DNA of 39,987 bases from NCBI RefSeq assembly GCF_019748365.1, contig NZ_JAIEPN010000104.1, positions 1-39,987 on the forward strand, in the 5' to 3' direction. Origin of the DNA: Novosphingobium sp. Its GTDB lineage: Bacteria; Pseudomonadota; Alphaproteobacteria; Sphingomonadales; Sphingomonadaceae. The position numbers and the translations under genes are program-made. The notes beneath the pieces are model-generated. The model ran no database searches. It worked only from the letters and a program-made list of their open reading frames with translations, and was not told the origin of the DNA. Positions 35,485 through 39,987 of this stretch are shown here, in pieces (positions within the stretch are counted from its first letter, which is position 1; each line of letters opens with the position of its first letter).

Positions 35485-37515
35485 TCAAACCGCCACCGCC
35501 AGCTCGGTCGCCTGCTTGATCGCCCGCTTGGCATCGAGCTCCGCCGCCTCGAAGGCGCCGCCGATGAGTTGCGGCGAAAGGCCGCGCGCAACCAGTTCGT
35601 CATAGAGGCCGCGCGCCGGTTCCTGCCCGGCGCAGACGATCACCGTATCGACATCGAGCAGCCGTGGTTCGCCTTCGATGCGAATGTGGAGGCCTGCATC
35701 GTCGATCCGGTCATACTCTACGCCGCCGAGCATCTGCACCCCGCGCCGCTGCAGGGTGATGCGGTGTGTCCAGCCGGTGGTGCGGCCCAGCCCCTTGCCC
35801 ACTGCGCTCGACTTGCGCTGCAGCAGCCAGACTTCGCGCCCGCTCGAGGCGACTTCCGGGACGACCCCGGTCACCCCGCCGCGCGGGTGGTTCCTGAAAT
35901 CGATGCCCCATTCCTTCGCGAACACGTCCACATCGAGCGAACCCGGCGTACCCGCATGGGTGATCAGTTCCGCCACGTCGAAGCCGATCCCGCCCGCGCC
36001 CATGATCGCGACCTTCTGCCCCACTTCCGCCTTGCCGGTGATCACATCGACATAACGAACCGCCTTGGGGTGATCGATGCCGGGAATATCGGGCTTCCTC
36101 GGCGTGATCCCGGTCGCGATTACGATCTCGTCAAACCCGCCCGCCGCCAGCATGTCGGCGTTGACCCGCGTCGCCAGCTTCAGTTCGATCCCGTTCACCT
36201 CGATCATCCGGCCGAAGTAGCGGATCGTCTCGTCGAACTCCTCCTTGCCAGGGATCTTGCGCGCCAGATTGAACTGCCCGCCGATCTCCTCTGCCGCATC
36301 GAACAGCGTCACCTTGTGCCCGCGTCCCGAGGCAATCGTGGCATAGGCCAGCCCCGCCGGCCCCGCGCCCACCACCGCGATCCGCCGCACGGTCGTGGCC
36401 GGAGCCACCGTGATCTCGGTCTCGCGGCAGGCCCGCGCGTTGACAAGGCAGCTGGTCAGCTGGCCGGTGAAGGTGTGGTCAAGGCAGGCCTGGTTGCAGG
36501 CGATGCAGGTGTTGATCTCGTCCTCGCGGCCTTCCCATGCCTTCTTCACGATCTCCGCATCGGCCAGCATCGGCCGCGCCATCGAGATGAGATCGGCATC
36601 CCCGCGCGCCAGCACGTCCTCGGCCACATGCGGCATGTTGATGCGGTTGCTGGTGATGAGCGGGATCGACACGACATCGCGCAGCTTGCCCGTCACTTGC
36701 GCGAAGGCCGCGCGCGGCACCATCGTCGCGATTGTCGGCACCTGGCTTTCGTGCCAGCAGAAGTGCGTGCTGATGACGTCCGCCCCGGCAGCTTCCAGCG
36801 CCTTGGCAAGGCTCGCCACTTCCTCCCACGCGAGGCCGCCCTCCAGCATGTCCATCGCGGAAATGCGGAAGATCAGCATCTTGTCATCGCCCAGCGCCGC
36901 GCGTGCGCGCTTCACCACCTCGACCGGGAAACGCATGCGGTTTTCCCACGAGCCGCCCCAGCGGTCGGTGCGCTGGTTGGTCTTCTCGACGAGGAAAGTG
37001 GAAATCAGGTAGCCTGCCGAACCGATGATCTCGACCCCGTCATAACCCGCCTGCACGGCCAGCGCCGCGCAATTGGCAAAGGCCGCGATCTGCTCCTCGA
37101 TCCCGTCCTCATCCAGCTCGACCGGCGGCACCTTGGCAAGGCGGGAGCGCACCGGCGATGGCCCCACCGGCTCGCGCACATTGGCGATCGAGCCCGAATG
37201 GAGGATCTGCATGCAGATCTTGACGTCCGGATCGGCAGCATGGACCGCATCGGTCACTGTGCGGTGCATCGGCACGTCGCTCGGCTCGCTCAGCTTCGCG
37301 CCGCGCCCGCCGCTGGGGTGTGGGGTGATCCCGCCGGTGATGATCATGCCGACACCGCCCTTCACGCGCTCGACGAAGTAGGCCGAAAGCCGCTCTGCCG
37401 CATCGGGCAGGTCTTCGAGGCCGGAATGCATCGAGCCCATGATGATGCGGTTCTTGAGCCGGTTGCCCCGGATCGTGAGCGGCGAGAACACCAGCGGATA
37501 TTTGGGATGCGTCAT
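35485..37515 (-). CDS. fadH: 2,4-dienoyl-CoA reductase (FadH, NADH:flavin oxidoreductase family)
   Basis: A 676-residue FMN-, FAD- and [4Fe-4S]-containing enzyme that reduces 2,4-dienoyl-CoA in the oxidation of unsaturated fatty acids. The N-terminal TIM barrel opens like E. coli FadH (LVFSPLTIRGNRLKNRIIMG) and keeps the active-site Tyr169 (GSAGYLIS) and His255 (CWHES). Iron-sulfur cysteines 337, 340, 344 and 356 have FadH spacing (x2, x3, x11). The dinucleotide folds VVGAGPAGLA (about 381-390) and IMGAGGIGFD follow. Length matches E. coli FadH (672). It lies downstream of the second crotonase gene, 13 bp apart, likely in one transcript. Confidence 0.94.
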   Translation of the reverse strand: MTHPKYPLVFSPLTIRGNRLKNRIIMGSMHSGLEDLPDAAERLSAYFVERVKGGVGMIITGGITPHPSGGRGAKLSEPSDVPMHRTVTDAVHAADPDVKICMQILHSGSIANVREPVGPSPVRSRLAKVPPVELDEDGIEEQIAAFANCAALAVQAGYDGVEIIGSAGYLISTFLVEKTNQRTDRWGGSWENRMRFPVEVVKRARAALGDDKMLIFRISAMDMLEGGLAWEEVASLAKALEAAGADVISTHFCWHESQVPTIATMVPRAAFAQVTGKLRDVVSIPLITSNRINMPHVAEDVLARGDADLISMARPMLADAEIVKKAWEGREDEINTCIACNQACLDHTFTGQLTSCLVNARACRETEITVAPATTVRRIAVVGAGPAGLAYATIASGRGHKVTLFDAAEEIGGQFNLARKIPGKEEFDETIRYFGRMIEVNGIELKLATRVNADMLAAGGFDEIVIATGITPRKPDIPGIDHPKAVRYVDVITGKAEVGQKVAIMGAGGIGFDVAELITHAGTPGSLDVDVFAKEWGIDFRNHPRGGVTGVVPEVASSGREVWLLQRKSSAVGKGLGRTTGWTHRITLQRRGVQMLGGVEYDRIDDAGLHIRIEGEPRLLDVDTVIVCAGQEPARGLYDELVARGLSPQLIGGAFEAAELDAKRAIKQATELAVAV

Positions 37516-37528
37516 CGGTCAGGTCCGT

Positions 37529-38326
37529 TCAGTCTGGAATGTAGTTTGGCGCGCGCTTCTCGAGGAAGGCGCGCATGCCTTCGGCGAAATTGGGGCTGGC
37601 GGCGGTCATCAGCTGGTTGCGGTTCTCGATCGCCATTGCCGCTTCAAGGCTCGGCGCATCGACAGCGAGGCTGAGCCCCTCCTTGGTCATGCGCAGCCCG
37701 CGCGGTGAGGCGGCCAGCATTTCCGCGACATAGCCTTCCGCCACCGCTTCGAGCTGGTCATCGGCCACCACCTCGCTGACGAGGCCCGTCGCCAGTGCGC
37801 GCGGCGCATGGATGAAGCGGCCCGTCAGCATGAGCTCCGAAGCGACCGAGGCACCGACGAGGCGCGGCAGGAAGTAGCTCACCCCCATGTCGCAGGAGGA
37901 CAGCCCGAGCTTGATGAAAGCCGCATTCATCTTCGCGCTCTCGCCCGCCACGCGGATGTCCGCCGCGAGCGCAAAGGCAAAGCCGCCCCCGCAGGCGGCG
38001 CCATGAACCAGCGCGAGGATCGGCTGCGGGCAGCGCCGCATTCTGACGTAGACGTCGGCGAGGTGGCCCTGAAAGCCGAAGCCGCCGCCGAACGGATCAG
38101 GCCCGTTTGCAGATTGCCGGTCCTTGATATCAAGGCCGGCGCAGAACGCCCTTCCCGCGCCGCGCATCACCACCACGCGCGTGTCCCGATCATTGAACAG
38201 CGCACCGAAATAGTGGGACAGCTCGTCCACCATCTCGAGCGAGATCGCGTTAAGCTGGTCGGGCCGGTTCAACGTCAGCCAGTCCGCCGCGCCGCGTTTC
38301 TCGACCGTGATTGTCCGGTAGGTCAT
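37529..38326 (-). CDS. Crotonase-family protein (enoyl-CoA hydratase/isomerase)
   Basis: A 265-residue crotonase-fold protein. RAFCAGLDIKD (59-69) and HGAACGGGFAFALAADIRVA (108-127) form the CoA and oxyanion sites. Both hydratase glutamates are missing: Ala117 and Phe137 occupy their places. Asp146 in LSSCDMGVSYFLPR is a candidate acid/base, as in some isomerase or hydratase-like relatives, so the reaction may be isomerisation or another CoA-ester transformation. ATG 38326 has GGGAAGGGAA upstream; an extended frame to 38452 overlaps the TetR gene. It lies 76 bp after tetR and 13 bp before fadH. Confidence 0.9.
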   Translation of the reverse strand: MTYRTITVEKRGAADWLTLNRPDQLNAISLEMVDELSHYFGALFNDRDTRVVVMRGAGRAFCAGLDIKDRQSANGPDPFGGGFGFQGHLADVYVRMRRCPQPILALVHGAACGGGFAFALAADIRVAGESAKMNAAFIKLGLSSCDMGVSYFLPRLVGASVASELMLTGRFIHAPRALATGLVSEVVADDQLEAVAEGYVAEMLAASPRGLRMTKEGLSLAVDAPSLEAAMAIENRNQLMTAASPNFAEGMRAFLEKRAPNYIPD

Positions 38327-38402
38327 GCCGTTCCCTTCCCTCTCCCCGCCTGTTGTTCCACGAGAGCCGCGCCTGCAAACCTGCCCATATTGACAGCGCC
38401 CC

Positions 38403-39008
38403 TCACGCCGCGCCGATCCCGCCCAGCAGCAGGTCCGCCACCCGCGCGGCATAGGCGGTGATCGCCGCCTCGCTCATGGTGTCCCCCGGCCCGAGCCGCC
38501 CGGCCTGCGTTTCCATCGCCGCAAGCAGCATGTCTGAGGCGAGCGCAGTGCTCACTCCCTCGCGCAGCTGGCCCCGCGCGCGGCCCCGGCGCAGGATGGC
38601 AATCGCCTGCGCCGTCAGTGCGCCGAGCACCGGCCCGATCCGCGCCGCAAGCTCCGGCTGCCCGGCCAGATCGCGCCGCATATGGCGCGCTACCCCGCCG
38701 CCCGTCTCGACATAGCGGTTGAGGACGAGCGCACCGAACGCGATCAGATCGCCGCGCAAGGTACCGGTGTCGATCCGCGCCACATCCTGCCAGCGCCCTT
38801 CGATCATCGCGCAGAGCAGGTCCTCGCCGCTGGCCCAGCGCGCATAGATCGTCGACTTCCCAACCCCCGCCGCGCGCGCCACGGCATCGAGGCTGAAGCC
38901 TGCCCAGCCGTTTGCGCCATAGACCTGCGCTGCCGCTGCGAGGATGCGCGCCTCGAAGTCCGGATTGCGCGGACGGCCGCGGGGTCTGGGCTCGGAAGTG
39001 CGTTGCAT
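38403..39008 (-). CDS. TetR-family transcriptional regulator
   Basis: A 201-residue repressor. The N-terminal HTH (about 15-62) shows ARILAAAAQVYGANGWAGFS, then VARAAGVGKSTIYARWASGEDLL, a textbook TetR recognition helix. The C-terminal helical domain is ligand-binding; in such loci the ligand is often an acyl-CoA, which is inference here. ATG 39008 is the only start near the domain; the longer frame to 39824 is antisense to the CoA transferase. It is divergent from that gene, with a perfect palindrome in the 60-bp gap, and upstream of the crotonase and fadH genes it may control. Confidence 0.92.
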   Translation of the reverse strand: MQRTSEPRPRGRPRNPDFEARILAAAAQVYGANGWAGFSLDAVARAAGVGKSTIYARWASGEDLLCAMIEGRWQDVARIDTGTLRGDLIAFGALVLNRYVETGGGVARHMRRDLAGQPELAARIGPVLGALTAQAIAILRRGRARGQLREGVSTALASDMLLAAMETQAGRLGPGDTMSEAAITAYAARVADLLLGGIGAA

Positions 39009-39027
39009 GGCGTGGTTGTATCTTTTA

Positions 39028-39044
39028 TGGACGGTATTCGTCCA
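39028..39044. promoter_or_regulatory. Candidate TetR operator
   Basis: A perfect inverted repeat TGGACG-GTATT-CGTCCA lies between the divergent TetR and CoA-transferase starts. TAATAT at 39046-39051 next to it could be the plus-strand -10, so a bound repressor would block transcription. Its size and symmetry fit TetR-family operators. Confidence 0.65.
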
Positions 39045-39068
39045 ATAATATTTCGAGAGGCTCCGAAA

Positions 39069-39912
39069 GTGCAGCAAGAGGCCATCGACCGCCCGCTTTC
39101 CGGCCTTCGCGTGGTGGATCTCGTGGCCAGCCCGCTCGCCGGAATCGCACGGATCTTGCGTGAACTCGGCGCCGAGGTGATCCGCCTGGAAGTCGGCGGG
39201 CGCGGTGCCTGCCCAAAAGGCAACCCCCGCGCCGAACTCGCCTACTGGACCGCCAATCTCGGCAAACGAATCGAAGGGATCGAGGCAAGCGCGCTCGCCG
39301 ACAGGCTCACAGACGCGGACCTGATCCTCGAGGACCTCTCCCCCGACACAGACTGGATCGACTGGGAGGCCTTGCGCGCGGCCAACCCCGCGCTCGTCCA
39401 GATGACCGCAACCGGCTTCGGCCTCGGCAATGCGTTCTCTGACTGGCAGTGGACCGACGGCGTGCTCCACGCGCTCACATCCGAGCTTTCGCGCTCGGGC
39501 ATCAAGGGCCGCGCACCGCTGCTGCCGCCCGGCGAGATCGCGCTGCAATGCGCGGTGGCGCAGGGCGCTTTCGTGGCGACGGCTGCGCTCACGCAGGCGC
39601 TGGTGAGCGGCACCGGCACCCATGTCGACTACGCCGCACTCGATGGCGCGATGCAGGCGCTCGATCCCGCATTCGGCATTTCCGGCAGCGCCACCAATGG
39701 CCGCCCGGCTGCTTCGCTTCCGCCGGGGCGCCCGCCCAAGGGCGTGCAGTATCCGATCGTTCCCGTGGCCGATGGCTATGTCCGCCTCTGCGTGCTCGCC
39801 CCGCGCCAGTGGCAGGGGATGCACGCGATGATGGGCTCGCCGCCGGAATTCGCCGGCCCCGAATTCAACGACATCATGGTCCGCTTCAAGAGCAAGGAAC
39901 TGCTCGCCGCGA
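39069..39912 (+). pseudogene. CaiB/BaiF-type CoA transferase, interrupted by an IS end
   Basis: About 281 genuine residues of a class III (family III) CoA transferase: GLRVVDLVASPLAGIARILRELGAEVIRLE is the family's N-terminal Rossmann segment, and LVQMTATGFG followed later by VQYPIVPVADGYVRLCV matches the central region. The GTG at 39069 with GAGAGG eight bases upstream is preferred; the ATG at 39027 lies inside the palindrome. At 39913 the IS terminal sequence begins and the frame runs on only to a TAA at 39963-39965, encoding element DNA. The C-terminal part, roughly a third of a typical enzyme, is lost, so the product is probably inactive unless the gene is restored elsewhere. Confidence 0.8.
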
Positions 39913-39987
39913 TGAGAACACCGGGAATAAAAGGGGCCACGGATCGGCCGGTAGCACCGGATTAAAAATGGGCCAGTCCTGCTAGAC
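39913..39987. mobile_element. Opposite terminal end of the same insertion-sequence type
   Basis: The sequence starts TGAGAACACCGGGAATAAAA and continues to GGGGCCA at 39939; this matches the reverse complement of the element end at 50-76 (shared AACACCGGGA, TAAAA and GGGCCA). A second inverted unit, CACCGGATTAAAAATGGGCC (39955-39974), follows 36 bp inward. The element would extend beyond the window. Together with 1-76 it implies two copies in the same orientation bracketing the window. Confidence 0.6.

Noticed and set aside
35569..37674. 701-codon plus-strand open frame opposite fadH
   Set aside because: It mirrors the fadH reading frame and has no motif; FadH on the minus strand has all cofactor residues.
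38403..39824. A 473-residue TetR protein
   Set aside because: Codons beyond 39008 are antisense to the CoA transferase; the normal TetR start is at 39008.

Overview
The window looks like chromosomal or large-plasmid DNA of a high-GC alphaproteobacterium, most likely a sphingomonad (Novosphingobium/Sphingobium type). This is inferred from the gene repertoire (a CO-dehydrogenase-like molybdenum hydroxylase, P450 and SDR catabolic enzymes, an HAF-repeat autotransporter) and the GC-rich third positions; no rRNA or other marker is present. Both extremities carry the outer ends of what appears to be one insertion-sequence type, perhaps IS21-like: 1-76 is one end and 39913-39987 the other. They match in inverted orientation, as the two ends of one element would, so the contig probably stops where two same-orientation IS copies begin, and the last gene (a CaiB-type CoA transferase) is cut by one of them.

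Region A (307-9534) is a probable mobile block for ion and oxidative homeostasis. It has a LysR regulator divergent from an iron superoxide dismutase, then an SLC13/TrkA-C permease, a CPA1 Na+/H+ antiporter, a DUF389 membrane protein, an APC-like membrane protein and a ClC chloride transporter, several with overlapping starts and stops. It ends abruptly at a C-terminal remnant of a tyrosine recombinase that begins at the ClC stop codon. An alpha/beta hydrolase (9830-10777, minus) follows.

Region B (11326-25214) is a tightly packed catabolic cluster of unknown substrate. The plus-strand operon encodes a three-subunit molybdenum hydroxylase (2Fe-2S, Mo-cofactor and FAD subunits), a CoxG-like protein, an amidohydrolase, two paralogous P450s, an SDR, a ThuA-like protein and a second SDR. 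On the minus strand are an ACMSD-type amidohydrolase and a third SDR. An MFS transporter and a MarR regulator (plus) complete the set. Several of these enzymes have unusual active-site residues: His in the P450 oxygen-activation motif, and Glu or Asn in place of the final metal-binding Asp of the amidohydrolases.

Region C (25240-33485) is a signalling and cell-surface module. A response regulator, a histidine kinase, a small exported protein and a large exported TPR-CHAT protease-like protein form a minus-strand operon. It is divergent from an HAF-repeat autotransporter with a long (Thr/Ser-Gly) linker.

Region D (33958-39912) contains an HU-type nucleoid protein with a strong terminator, a small hypothetical protein, a crotonase-family protein, a 2,4-dienoyl-CoA reductase (FadH), a second crotonase-family protein, a TetR regulator and the interrupted CoA transferase. 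A perfect palindrome between tetR and the CoA transferase gene is a good operator candidate. This region looks like an acyl-CoA (beta-oxidation type) catabolic locus.
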